64,000 nucleotides of DNA from Negadavirga shengliensis. Lineage in GTDB: Bacteria > Bacteroidota > Bacteroidia > Cytophagales > Cyclobacteriaceae. The notes under the pieces were generated by a model, which saw only the letters and a list, made by a program, of their open reading frames with translations, did not search any database and was not told the DNA's origin. Of the stretch, positions 36,418-45,901 are shown piece by piece (the stretch's first letter is position 1; every line of letters begins with the position of its first letter). The position numbers and the translations under genes were made by a program. Location of the stretch: assembly GCF_042652345.1 (NCBI RefSeq), contig NZ_JBHSJJ010000010.1:154614-218613 (forward strand), read 5' to 3'.

Positions 36418-37334
36418 CCAGCAGGTTGAGCATCTTTATCAAAACGGATCTCCCCATACATTCCGATTTTATAGGTACCGTCATTATCTACACGTACCTT
36501 AACCGCGTACACCCGGCTGGCTCTTTCGTCTTTGGTCTGAATGGCTTTCGGGGTAAACTCCGCTTTGTCACTGATCCAGGAAACCACGCCTTCCGTTTCT
36601 TTATAACCGCCTTGCCCATCGTCGGTAAAAACCCCCACCTTTTGGTTGAGCCTGATCCGGGCCAGCTGGTTGCCGGTAATGTACACGCGAAGTATCATGG
36701 TTGAAAGATCGGCAATCTTATAGAGCGGCTTTCCTGGAGCCGTGACTTCGCTGGATTCCGCGTACTTGGTAAGGACGGTGCCTCTTACCGGATTGTCTAT
36801 CCTGTGTCTTTTCAACTGATCCTCAAGCTGCGTCACCTGTATCTGCAGCGGTTTTATGTCCCGGTCAATACCCTCATAGGCAATCCGGAGAGAGGACTTC
36901 TGGGCCTGCAGTTGCCTTGTCAAAACCTCCGTCTGCGCGGTGATATCATCCAGTTGCTTTTCCGTGGCAGCATTTCCTTCTCTCAGGGTAGCCATACGGG
37001 TTCTTTCCTTTTCTGTGGCCCGCAACTGTTCTTCCAGATGGGCCAGTTGCACGGGGATATCCGGTCTTTTGACTAGTAAGGCTTCTATTTGGGATAACAG
37101 CTGTTGCTTTTTCAAATACAGCTGTGTGCTGTCCACAAAGCCTATAAACTGTCCTGGCTGGAGATCATCCCCTTCTCTCAGGTCAAGTTGCCGGATCACT
37201 CCGGTTGCTTCGGATGAGATGATGGTCTCGACCGCTTCAAAAGCGCCGGATGCATCAAATTCATCATTTTGCCCACAGCCTATGGTCATCAGGCCAAAGC
37301 CGGCGAAAAAGATCAAGTTTTGCAAACTTTTCAT
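36414..37334 (-). CDS. HlyD-family periplasmic adaptor (YbhG-like)
   Basis: A 306-residue adaptor with a lipobox-like LMTIGC (Cys about 20), lipoyl half VIRQLDLREGDDLQPGQFIG, a long coiled hairpin (about 75-165), the second half DNPVRGTVLTKYAESSEVT and a beta-barrel. It links the ABC-2 exporter to the operon's own TolC. A bare 4-bp overlap with the ATPase indicates tight stoichiometry. Confidence 0.92.
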   Translation of the reverse strand: MKSLQNLIFFAGFGLMTIGCGQNDEFDASGAFEAVETIISSEATGVIRQLDLREGDDLQPGQFIGFVDSTQLYLKKQQLLSQIEALLVKRPDIPVQLAHLEEQLRATEKERTRMATLREGNAATEKQLDDITAQTEVLTRQLQAQKSSLRIAYEGIDRDIKPLQIQVTQLEDQLKRHRIDNPVRGTVLTKYAESSEVTAPGKPLYKIADLSTMILRVYITGNQLARIRLNQKVGVFTDDGQGGYKETEGVVSWISDKAEFTPKAIQTKDERASRVYAVKVRVDNDGTYKIGMYGEIRFDKDAQPAG

Positions 37335-37393
37335 GTGTCTGATTGTTTTTTCGATAGATTAATTCTCATTTGATACAGTGAAAGGTTGGAGGG

Positions 37394-38671
37394 TTAATCT
37401 CCGGATATAAATTGATGCTTGTACTGCGCCATCAGGTATTGGATCCTGTGAAGGGCCATTTCCTGCCGGGCCCTGTCCTCTTCATGGACGACCTTGACAT
37501 AATCATGCGCAGTGATGGTGCCGTTGGCCAATTGGTTTTGGGCGTTACCTTTGATGGATTCCCTAAGCGCGATGATCTCCCTGTCCTTGACCATCAATTC
37601 CTGCAGTTTGCCCAATTCCACACCCTGCTGTTGCAGGGAGAGGTCTGCGTTGAACAAAAATGTTTCCGCTTGCAGATCGAGCGAATTTCTGTGGATCCTC
37701 AGTGCTTGCCTTTCATTTTTGTAGGTGTAAAAGCCGGAAAGGTTCCAATTTAGCCTAAGCCCTCCAATGTAATAAAGGTCAAAGTCGTTGTTCAGCATGT
37801 TCAGAGCCGGCCGGCCATACCCGCCCTGAAAAAACAGACTGAAGCGGGGCCGAATGGCCGCCCTCAACAAACCTTCTTTTATGGCCAACACCCGTTTTTG
37901 CTGCTCAACGAGGGCCAGTTCCGGCCTGTTGATGCCTCCGGAAGGAACCAACATGACCGGTATTTCAAAAGCTGTTGTTTCATCCAGATGCAGATTAGTA
38001 AAGCTTCCCAACATGTTCAGATAGCTTTTCCTGGCCGATGCCAGTTCGATCGTCTTTTGGTCCAATTTGAGGGATTCTGCCCTAAGCAGGTCCATGCTGC
38101 TCTGTAGGGCCGCCCCATGTTTCACTGCTACCTGTAGTTGTTCCATGCCTGATCGCACATCTGCTTGGGACAGGACTGTCTGCTCCAGCTGTGCGTCTAT
38201 CAACAGGATGCCAAAAAACAACTGCTGTACCCGGTCGCGGAGCTGGTACAATTCCACTTCCAGCTTTTTTTTGTCCACTTCTGCTTGGGCATCCGCCAGA
38301 TTGCGTCGGTAGGGTATTGTCCTGAAAACATCCGTGATGGGCTGCACCACTTCTCCATAAATCCTGTACTGATCCCTGCTGACCACAGGGACTTCCATAT
38401 TGGTAAGAGAAAAAGGTAACCGCGTCACATCGGACTGGTAAGAGGCCTGCCCGGCCAGGCTTGCCTGCGGGAAATATCCTTTGGAGGCGTTTTCCACGGA
38501 ATAGGCCCTTGATTGCTCTATAAGTGCATATTGCCTGACCAGAGGATAATGTTCCTCCGCCCGTGCAACAGCCACTTCGATGGTGAGTGTTTCCCTGTGC
38601 TGAGCAGGTGCCCAGCGCGTGTGCAGGGCAAGCAACACTGTACCGATAAAGAGAAATTTAACATTAATCAT
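37394..38671 (-). CDS. TolC-family outer membrane protein
   Basis: A 425-residue outer membrane factor with a type I signal (ending RWAPAQ) and TolC repeats. It is shorter and divergent from the RND-associated factor at 1330. Its start is followed upstream by the TetR gene; a possible operator (38688-38706) lies in the gap. It forms the outer duct for the Ybh-type exporter. Confidence 0.88.
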   Translation of the reverse strand: MINVKFLFIGTVLLALHTRWAPAQHRETLTIEVAVARAEEHYPLVRQYALIEQSRAYSVENASKGYFPQASLAGQASYQSDVTRLPFSLTNMEVPVVSRDQYRIYGEVVQPITDVFRTIPYRRNLADAQAEVDKKKLEVELYQLRDRVQQLFFGILLIDAQLEQTVLSQADVRSGMEQLQVAVKHGAALQSSMDLLRAESLKLDQKTIELASARKSYLNMLGSFTNLHLDETTAFEIPVMLVPSGGINRPELALVEQQKRVLAIKEGLLRAAIRPRFSLFFQGGYGRPALNMLNNDFDLYYIGGLRLNWNLSGFYTYKNERQALRIHRNSLDLQAETFLFNADLSLQQQGVELGKLQELMVKDREIIALRESIKGNAQNQLANGTITAHDYVKVVHEEDRARQEMALHRIQYLMAQYKHQFISGD

Positions 38672-38687
38672 ATTATTAATTATTTTG

Positions 38688-38706
38688 TTTTAAACATTTG
38701 ATTAAT
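38688..38706 (-). promoter_or_regulatory. Possible second TetR operator
   Basis: TTTTAAACATTTGATTAAT shares the half-site TTGATTAAT with the strong palindrome at 39408-39433 and lies 17-35 bp before the TolC start, between the TetR and TolC genes. Confidence 0.4.
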
Positions 38707-38722
38707 ACACGCCCAAAAAAAT

Positions 38723-39358
38723 TTAAGTTTTCTTAAACATGGCCCCAATCCATACCGGAATCAGTTTTTTTCTTTCTTCCATCAGTACATTGAATTTTTC
38801 ATCGTCCATTGCCCCTATGATTTTGATCAAGGGGGATGCGATAAACGGAAAAACCATCAGACCTATCAGGTTCATCAAGAAATGGAGCAGGTTTTGGGAA
38901 GCTACCTTTCCTGTTCCCGCTGCTTCCTCGTATTGCTTCACCAGATAGGAATTGAGCAGTATGTTTTTTATGTCCATTTTCTCGACCAAACCTTGTGGGT
39001 CGGTACGTATTTCGCTCATAATAAACAGGGGAATTTCTGGCTCATGCACAAGCAGGTCGATGTATCTGTCTACAAGTATTTCTATCTTTTTTTCCAAAGA
39101 AGTTTGTGGATCATTAAATACGGCGCGCATTGACTGAAAGAAACCTTGAATGGTTTCCAACATGATGATGTCAAACAGCTTTTGCTTGCTTCTGAAATAG
39201 TAGTTCAACAAGGCCAGGTTAATACCTGCCTCTTGGGCGATGTCCCTGGTTCTGGTTGCGGCAAACCCCTTTTGGTAAAACACTTTACGGGCAGCATTTT
39301 TGATCTTTTCCTCTGTAGAAGGGTCCTGGTTGGAAACAAGCTTGTCTTTTTTCATCAT
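38723..39358 (-). CDS. TetR-family regulator of the exporter operon
   Basis: A 211-residue TetR protein: helix-turn-helix TRDIAQEAGINLALLNYYF at about residues 36-55 and a ligand domain rich in hydrophobic helices. It is first in the operon with TolC, HlyD, two ATPases and two permeases. The palindrome at 39408-39433, 50 bp upstream of its start, is its likely autoregulatory operator. Ligand unknown. Confidence 0.9.
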   Translation of the reverse strand: MMKKDKLVSNQDPSTEEKIKNAARKVFYQKGFAATRTRDIAQEAGINLALLNYYFRSKQKLFDIIMLETIQGFFQSMRAVFNDPQTSLEKKIEILVDRYIDLLVHEPEIPLFIMSEIRTDPQGLVEKMDIKNILLNSYLVKQYEEAAGTGKVASQNLLHFLMNLIGLMVFPFIASPLIKIIGAMDDEKFNVLMEERKKLIPVWIGAMFKKT

Positions 39359-39407
39359 TCACCGCAGTTAACAATCCAAAGGTAAAGGATATTCTTATAT
39401 TAAACAA

Positions 39408-39433
39408 ATATTTTAATCAAATGATTAAAATAT
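39408..39433 (-). promoter_or_regulatory. Strong palindrome upstream of the TetR gene
   Basis: Perfect 12-bp arms ATATTTTAATCA and TGATTAAAATAT around a central AA. It is in the divergent gap between the TetR operon and the DinB gene at 39542. A related half-site occurs at 38688. Confidence 0.65.
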
Positions 39434-39541
39434 AACCTATGAATTTTCCGGAAAAATCAATCCTACTGACATAGGGTTGTCATTCCGGCCGGTTTACTTT
39501 GTTCCATATCAAAAATTTCAAATCCTAACCCCAATCAAACC

Positions 39542-40076
39542 ATGTACAGCACCATGACAAAATCCATTTCTGTAGCCGCATTGATGAAAGATTATGCCGT
39601 CTATAACCAGTGGGCCAATGAGCAATTGGTCAGTTGGCTAAAAACCAAGCCTACTGATCAAATGGAAACGGAGGTCCCTTCAAGTTTTCCTTCCATCAAA
39701 CTGACACTGAAACATATCTGGGATACCCAGCAGTTTTGGCTGGATGTGCTGAAAAAACAATATCGGGACGATGCCACTTGGGAAGGAGAAGAGCGGCCTG
39801 TTTCGGCTCAGGAGGTTTTAGAAGGCTTGAGACAGCAATCCCAAGAGCTGGCCGACTTTATAGCCTCACTGGATGATGAAGCCATACAAGAGAAAATCCC
39901 GCTCAAAACACCCTGGTTTGCCTCCGAGCAGCCGCGTTTCGAATTCATTCAGCACTGTATGAACCATAGTACCTACCACAGAGGACAGGTGGTGACGATT
40001 GGAAGGAACCTCGGTTTCACGGATGCCGATGACGGATTTCAATTTTTACCTGCTGATGGGCAAAATTCAATCCTGA
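39542..40076 (+). pseudogene. DinB-family gene with a 3' frameshift
   Basis: Frame from ATG 39542 encodes a DinB protein (KDYAVYNQWANEQLVSWL, HIWDTQQFWLDVL, FIQHCMNHSTYHRGQVV) through GFTDA (40027). The expected ending PMTDFNFYLLMGKIQS is in the next frame (40026-40073) and stops at 40074-40076. A single missing base near 40025 causes this; the unshifted frame runs to 40246 as non-family sequence. The change could also be a sequencing error. The metal-site His residues are before the shift. Confidence 0.8.
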
Positions 40077-40309
40077 TCACCTCCCCTCATGGCCAATCTT
40101 CGGTCAACCGTCAGATCAAAAAATGTGCGTTGACTTCCTATTCTTTTTGTCTTTTTCTGCCCACATGGCGCAGGGACGGTAATACGGTGGCCCCATGGCT
40201 GTTAAACTCCTCCATGTTTTTCAGGGACTTTTCCCATCCTTTTTGATAGGAAACAAATGAGTCCGTAGGTTTCAGAATATTGATCATGATATTTTTGGTT
40301 TTATGCTTT

Positions 40310-41182
40310 TCATTCTGCTACTCGGGAAATACGGAATATGGGCGCTGCATGAAAATACCCCATTACTTCGGCGCCAAGATTGCCTATTGCATTAGCCGGG
40401 GGGCCACTGATCCCCATCATGTCGTTTCCCTGAATCGAGCTGATGGTATGGGTAAGAAAAGTGAAATACGCTTTTGTCAGGGAGTGTACTTCCAACGTGA
40501 TGACATCCCCTTCCCCAATATCTTCGCTTCTGTATATGGGGATGTTGTTGACATGAAAACCTTCGATGTCCGCGTTGTCCAACAAAATCAGGTCTACCAG
40601 GTCTTTGGTCAATTTTTCTCCGTTTCTAAAGACATGTATCAGGTAATAGTTGAATGGTTGGGTAGGTTTCGGACCAAATATCCTGACGGTATATGCTTCC
40701 TCACCAACGAAAACTTCATTTATCACAGTGACCGAGTCGAGAGCCAGTTGATGCGCCATTGTCGCTGAAGCCTGCAGCGTTGTGATACCATCAATGGCCT
40801 CGGGCAGTTCGATTTCCAAGCGATAATTTTTGCCGACCTCCCCGGCAAAAGGGTCCGCCGAGAGATAATGGCCGCTGTTTTCAGGATCTTCCTCGAAAAT
40901 GAACGTTTGTTCCCCGTCATGTACACGTACCATGGCATGGCTGATTCCCGTATTGGCTTTTTCTTCAAACAGCCCCTGGCTCATACTTAGCTGCACGGAA
41001 TGTATTTTCTCTTCATTGGTCACGGCTCCGTCCACAGTCATTCGTGGACCCGATTCCCGAACGTCCCAGTCAATTTCCTCGGAACACGAAACATTCAGGC
41101 AAAACAGTCCTATCCATCCCCAGGTTATCAAAATTTGACAGCATCTGGTTTTCAGGTAATTATTCAGTATTATGTTCTTTAT
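40310..41182 (-). CDS. DUF4249 lipoprotein (TonB receptor partner)
   Basis: I start at ATG 41182 because the longer frame to 41215 runs into the receptor gene. A 290-residue lipoprotein: the signal ends NVSC, then PRMTVDGAVTNEEKIHSVQL and DFAGEVGKNYRLEIE-like segments (DPFAGEVGKNYRLEIELPEA). DUF4249 proteins are encoded after TonB-dependent receptors and probably form the surface lid or substrate binder. The operon order sigma, FecR, receptor, DUF4249 is complete here. Confidence 0.87.
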   Translation of the reverse strand: MKNIILNNYLKTRCCQILITWGWIGLFCLNVSCSEEIDWDVRESGPRMTVDGAVTNEEKIHSVQLSMSQGLFEEKANTGISHAMVRVHDGEQTFIFEEDPENSGHYLSADPFAGEVGKNYRLEIELPEAIDGITTLQASATMAHQLALDSVTVINEVFVGEEAYTVRIFGPKPTQPFNYYLIHVFRNGEKLTKDLVDLILLDNADIEGFHVNNIPIYRSEDIGEGDVITLEVHSLTKAYFTFLTHTISSIQGNDMMGISGPPANAIGNLGAEVMGYFHAAPIFRISRVAE

Positions 41183-41204
41183 CATTGGTCTTCGATTTCC
41201 GTAT

Positions 41205-43847
41205 TTAAAATTCAAACAGCCAGGAGACAGAAGGCAAAATGGGCAACAAGTAATACATCATGGCCTGTGTTTGGTTGGGGTTGTTTTCATTTGCCTGGAA
41301 GTTGATGAAAGATGGGTTTTTTTGATTCAGTACATTGTAGATCGAAAAATTCCAAGAACTCCGTATTCTTTTGGCCTCCTGGTTTTTCCCTTTCACGGTC
41401 AGGCTGATGTCCAGCCGTTTATAATCGGGCATCCTGTCCCCATTGCGTTCCGTGTAGATGGGAACCATCGTGCCCTGATAGTAGTACTTACCCGACGGCA
41501 CTGTAAAAGGCATACCGCTGAAATAAACCCAATTGGCCGATAAATCGACTCTGGGACTCAATTCGTAATTGGCGACAACTGCCAGATTATGCGGCCGGTC
41601 AAATGGCGATCTGTACCAGTCCCCTTCGTTTACTTCTTCTATTCTTCGCATGGACTTGGAAAAAGTATAGCTGATCCATCCGTTGAGACGGCCCTCAGGC
41701 TTGCTGATCATCATTTCAATCCCCGAGGCATACCCTTTCCCAAACCTAAACTCCCCTTCCAGTTGCTCATTGAGTAAGATGTCCGCATGGTCTTTAAAGT
41801 CAATCTGGCTGGCCATATGCCTATAGAAATACTCGATGGAAGTTTCAATCTTATTGCCGAACAGGTTTTGGAAAAAACCAATGGAATATTGATCTGATTT
41901 TTGGGGTTTGACATTGGGAGTGGAAGGTACCCAAATGTCCAGCGGCGTTCCACCTATAGAATTAGAAGCCAGATGCAGGTATTGTAATGAACGGGCAAAA
42001 CCGGCTTTCACCGAAGAAACGGGGGTTATCCTGTAAGTCATGGCCAGTCTCGGTTCCAGGTTGACATAGGTATTGAAGGTTTCCCAACTGTCGTACCTGG
42101 TCGTGTCCGCCACTTCGTAATTCCCATCGTAATCGTAAAGGGTATAGGGACCTATATTCTGGAAGCCTGACAGTCTCAGTCCGGGGTTGATCAGAAATCT
42201 ATTTTCATTAAACGCGCTCTCCATACCTATATACAAGGCATGTTCCAGGGATCTGCTGTCCAATGCCCGGACCGATCCGGCAGTCTCCGGTGTCTGTACC
42301 CGCATATTTCCAGGTTTGAAATCATGCAGTGTGGAGGTGATCCCAAAACTGAGGTTGTGGTCTTGCGAAATAAAATAGTCGAAATCCCACCTGATACCAT
42401 AATCTGCGATATCAGCTTTCCAATCCAAGTCGAAATCCTCTATCCGAAATCCCATCCGATAATCATACTTGCTAAAGTTCACCGAGAGGTTGGAAACCAA
42501 ATTCCGGTGAAAAATGTGCTTCCAACGCAATGTCGAACTGATATTGCCCCAATCCATACTGGGAGAAAATTCATCCAGGTCAACCCCGAACTTATCCCTA
42601 CCCATATAACCTGAAATGTATAAGGTATTCTTCTCATCCAACTTTAAATGGCTTTTCACATTAAAATCATAGAAATACAACGTCGAGGATTGCAAGGCCT
42701 CATCATTGGCAAGCCCTGTGAACAAATCCATATAGGTCCTTCTCCCAGCTACCACCAAAGAACCTTTGCCCTTCACCGTGGGCACCTCTACCGTCAATCT
42801 GGACGCAATTGGACTTACACCTCCTTTCCCGGTAAATTTCTTCGTGCTGCCTTCCTTCATCTGCACATCCAAAAGTGAGGATAACCTGCCTCCATGCTTG
42901 GCCGGGAGGTTACCCTTATAAAATTCCATACCCTGAAGGGCATCGATGTTGAAAGTCGAAAAGATACCCAACAGGTGCGACGGGTTGTACACCGTGCCAT
43001 TGTCCAACAAAACCAGGTTTTGGTCATGACCGCCGCCACGGACGCTATAAGTACTGCTGATTTCGCTGGTCATCGCCACTCCCGGGAGCATCTTGAGTAC
43101 TTTGATGGGGTCAGCTTCTCCGAACAAAGCGGGTACCCGTTCGATCTTTTTGGCTTCCAAGGCATTGAATCCAACCCTGTTCAAGGCCACATTGTCCTCG
43201 GAGCTTCTCGCTGTGACCACCACCTCTTCCAATTGTGAGGTAAATTCCCCCAACTCGACCGATAATTTGGTATCTCTTTGTATTTCCAGCGTTTTTTCCA
43301 CTTTTTCAAAACCCACGTGGTCGAATGCCAATACCTGTTGACCTGGCGGCACTTCCAATTCAAACTTTCCATTCGTATCTGTTACCACTCCTTTACCTGA
43401 ATGACTTACCCGCACCGTGGCGCCCAGTAAAGGCTCTCCTGTAGACAGGTGGCTCACCTGCCCTTCTATTTTGAAGCGCCTTCCGGTTTCATTTGCCTCA
43501 TTGGTTTTGCTTTTTTTAAGGATAAGCTGTTTGCCGTGCAATTGGTAGCTTATCCCCTTCTGTTCCTTAAGCACTTCCAATGCTTGAAGAACCGTCAATT
43601 TCCGGGCCGGCAAACGGAGCATACCCTCCAATTCCAAAGCCGATTCGTTGTAAGACAACAAGATACCTTCTACATCTTTAAGATTTTGTATAACCGCTTT
43701 GGCTGAAACACGCGTGTTTTCAAATGTGATGGTTCTCTCCAAATAATCCGGTTCCTGCGCAAAAGCCACTGTCCTTCCCAAAATAATAATCGCTAAAAAA
43801 AGCCATGGAGCCATCTTCCACGAAATAGCTGTTTTGTTTCTCATCAT
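41205..43847 (-). CDS. TonB-dependent receptor with STN and carboxypeptidase-like domains
   Basis: I start at ATG 43847. About 880 residues: signal to FAQEP, STN secretin domain (about 30-90), carboxypeptidase-regulatory-like domain LSTGEPLLGATVRVSHSGKG, plug (EVVVTARSSEDN to VRGGGHDQNLVLLDNG), then the barrel. The STN domain signals through FecR to the sigma factor. It imports a large nutrient or siderophore. The next two genes toward the 5' side are the matching anti-sigma and sigma. Confidence 0.93.
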   Translation of the reverse strand: MMRNKTAISWKMAPWLFLAIIILGRTVAFAQEPDYLERTITFENTRVSAKAVIQNLKDVEGILLSYNESALELEGMLRLPARKLTVLQALEVLKEQKGISYQLHGKQLILKKSKTNEANETGRRFKIEGQVSHLSTGEPLLGATVRVSHSGKGVVTDTNGKFELEVPPGQQVLAFDHVGFEKVEKTLEIQRDTKLSVELGEFTSQLEEVVVTARSSEDNVALNRVGFNALEAKKIERVPALFGEADPIKVLKMLPGVAMTSEISSTYSVRGGGHDQNLVLLDNGTVYNPSHLLGIFSTFNIDALQGMEFYKGNLPAKHGGRLSSLLDVQMKEGSTKKFTGKGGVSPIASRLTVEVPTVKGKGSLVVAGRRTYMDLFTGLANDEALQSSTLYFYDFNVKSHLKLDEKNTLYISGYMGRDKFGVDLDEFSPSMDWGNISSTLRWKHIFHRNLVSNLSVNFSKYDYRMGFRIEDFDLDWKADIADYGIRWDFDYFISQDHNLSFGITSTLHDFKPGNMRVQTPETAGSVRALDSRSLEHALYIGMESAFNENRFLINPGLRLSGFQNIGPYTLYDYDGNYEVADTTRYDSWETFNTYVNLEPRLAMTYRITPVSSVKAGFARSLQYLHLASNSIGGTPLDIWVPSTPNVKPQKSDQYSIGFFQNLFGNKIETSIEYFYRHMASQIDFKDHADILLNEQLEGEFRFGKGYASGIEMMISKPEGRLNGWISYTFSKSMRRIEEVNEGDWYRSPFDRPHNLAVVANYELSPRVDLSANWVYFSGMPFTVPSGKYYYQGTMVPIYTERNGDRMPDYKRLDISLTVKGKNQEAKRIRSSWNFSIYNVLNQKNPSFINFQANENNPNQTQAMMYYLLPILPSVSWLFEF

Positions 43848-43904
43848 ATATTCTAAATAGTTGGTTGTTATATTATCACTGCGCTTAGCCGGCAAAAAGA
43901 CCTT

Positions 43905-44891
43905 CTATTCTTTTAGAACAAAGCCATGGGCGTTTTTTTCATACTCCAAATCCAATGTCAGACAAATGATCTCTATTATTTCCGAAAGAGACTGGCGTTC
44001 AAATTCCGTTGTCAATGTATATTCGTGAGGATGTTCCACTTGGAGTTGGATGGCTTCCCCGTAATATCCGGAAAGGGCTGTTGTGATTTCAGTCAGTCCG
44101 GCATTTCGGAAAACCAGTCTTCCGGTTCTCCAAAAAAGTGCATTCGGATCCATACCGGCGGTCCTGATAACGCGTTTATTCAAGTCAAAGGCCGCCATTT
44201 GGCCCGCTTCCAGATAGGCAAGATTGGCAGGATCATTTTTTTCGGAAAAAGAAATCTTCCCGGAAACCACCGTTATTTCGGAAATCCCCTCGGTTTCTTT
44301 CAAATTAAAAGACGTTCCAAGCACGCGGATTTCATTCGAAGGTGTTTCTATGATAAAAGGCTTTCTTTCATCCGCCGCCACTTCGAAAAATGCCTCCCCC
44401 TCCAGGAAAACCCGGCGGTCATGACCTTCAAAAACCTGCGGAAAACGTATTCTGGTCTGCTTATTTAACCAAACCACCGTCCCGTCACTTAACTGGACGG
44501 AATCGGCAAAGGATGTCGTGGCCAACTCCGTGAGCATCTGATCCCCAGAATCCGTTTCCCGGGTCAAGTGCAAGCCTAACCAGGTAAATGTTACTATCGC
44601 CAGAATTACTGCGGCTGCCCGAACCAGGGCCGGCCAAATCCCGGCAGATCCGGCAGCCGTTTTTCCAGCAATCAGCCTTCTTTGGATACTGTCCCATGCT
44701 TTACCTTCATCAGGCACAAAATCCCTATGCAGGTCTGCGGCCACTTCCCAACTTTTCTTTATTTCCTCGAATCTCAGCCGATTCTCCGGGACACGCATCC
44801 ATTCTTCCAAAATACGCCGATCCGCAGTGGAGGCCTCATTTTTCAGGTAGCGTATCATCAGATCGATGTGTGCGTCGTTCATTTTTTTCAC
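43905..44891 (-). CDS. FecR-family anti-sigma factor
   Basis: A 328-residue protein: cytoplasmic N-terminal DAHIDLMIRYLKNEASTADR (sigma-binding), one transmembrane helix at about 85-105 and a periplasmic FecR domain (TSFADSVQLSDGTVVWLNK, VFLEGEAFFEVAADERKPF) plus a C-terminal STN-binding part. It sits 1 bp after the sigma gene and relays the receptor's signal. Confidence 0.93.
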   Translation of the reverse strand: MKKMNDAHIDLMIRYLKNEASTADRRILEEWMRVPENRLRFEEIKKSWEVAADLHRDFVPDEGKAWDSIQRRLIAGKTAAGSAGIWPALVRAAAVILAIVTFTWLGLHLTRETDSGDQMLTELATTSFADSVQLSDGTVVWLNKQTRIRFPQVFEGHDRRVFLEGEAFFEVAADERKPFIIETPSNEIRVLGTSFNLKETEGISEITVVSGKISFSEKNDPANLAYLEAGQMAAFDLNKRVIRTAGMDPNALFWRTGRLVFRNAGLTEITTALSGYYGEAIQLQVEHPHEYTLTTEFERQSLSEIIEIICLTLDLEYEKNAHGFVLKE

Positions 44892-44892
44892 G

Positions 44893-45504
44893 TTATATAC
44901 CTAAGACAAAAAAATCAGGAACTACCCTAGAAAAAAATAAAACTATTTTTAAAAAAAGCACGATGGCTATGAGGTACCCGTATTTCTTCAATACCTCCCT
45001 GATGACTTTAAGCGCTGAACCGACATGGTATTCAACGCCCTTTTTCGAAATGCTGAGCTCTTGGGCTATCTCAGAATGGCTCATTCCCCCCTGCCTGCTC
45101 ATGACAAAAATCGAGGCGGTCTGGACTGGCAATGTCCGGAAAACCTTTTCCAGCAGTTCATTCAGTTCCCGGACCCGCAGGGTTTGGTCAGCTTCGTGAT
45201 CTAGATGGTGTACTGCGTCTATATCCTGCATGTTTTGATGAAGATGATGACTTTTGCTTTTGAGGTAATTGATCGCCCTGTTTTTAACGGCGCGATACAG
45301 GTATGCCTTTACCGGGCCATTCACCTTCAGCTCATCTTTGTGCTCCCACAGATAGATAAACAAATCCTGAACAATCTCTTCAGCTACAGCCGGATCCGCC
45401 AAAAAGCGCAAAGCATATCGGGTCAAAGGGGTATAATACTGATCAAAAAGTGCTTTAAATGCCGCCTGATTTTTGAAATTAAAGGCTCCTGTAAAATTGT
45501 CCAT
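44893..45504 (-). CDS. ECF sigma factor (FecI-like) with hydrophobic tail
   Basis: A 203-residue sigma-70: region 2 FLADPAVAEEIVQDLFIYLW and region 4 MSHSEIAQELSISKKGVEYH. After region 4 there is an added hydrophobic C-terminus (LIAIVLFLKIVLFFSRVV) that could touch the membrane. It drives expression of the receptor genes. Start ATG 45504. Confidence 0.92.
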   Translation of the reverse strand: MDNFTGAFNFKNQAAFKALFDQYYTPLTRYALRFLADPAVAEEIVQDLFIYLWEHKDELKVNGPVKAYLYRAVKNRAINYLKSKSHHLHQNMQDIDAVHHLDHEADQTLRVRELNELLEKVFRTLPVQTASIFVMSRQGGMSHSEIAQELSISKKGVEYHVGSALKVIREVLKKYGYLIAIVLFLKIVLFFSRVVPDFFVLGI

Positions 45505-45674
45505 AAAAAGTAGAGATGCTAAAACCGTCTTGCCTATATCCCTTTCAGCTTACATGGTAGACCAATGCAGTGGATCGTATATTTGATATTCCGGCCTATA
45601 ATGTTCGTATGTACGGATAAAAACAGCCCAAGGTTCTTCTTCGGTATAAATCGTATGCCTGTCTGATTGATTCA

Positions 45675-45900
45675 ACAAACCACAGATTACCCAGATTCTC
45701 ACAGATTAACTGCCGGAGAACTTCCGGCCAATTTTTTCGAAAACAAATCTGTGCCAATCCGCGGAATCCGTGGTCCATCCCCTTTTTTAGAAACCACAGA
45801 TTACTCAGATTTACACAGATTAATTGCCGGAGAGCTACCGATCGGTTTTCCATAAATAAATCCGCGCTAATCCGCAGAACCCGTGCAATCCGTGTTCCAC
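45675..45900. repeat. ACCACAGAT/ATCCGTGGT inverted-repeat element, two units
   Basis: Two units of the element at 32100-32490: ACCACAGATTACCCAGATT at 45680 and ACCACAGATTACTCAGATT at 45794, each followed by a GCCGGAGA middle and an AATCCGC right arm with GGAATCCGTGGT or the weaker GTGCAATCCGTG. The gap 45505-45901 has no gene; the rest is spacer. Confidence 0.83.
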
Positions 45901-45901
45901 C

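Noticed and set aside
40077..40246. C-terminal extension of the DinB gene
   Set aside because: Non-family sequence produced by the frame error at 40025.
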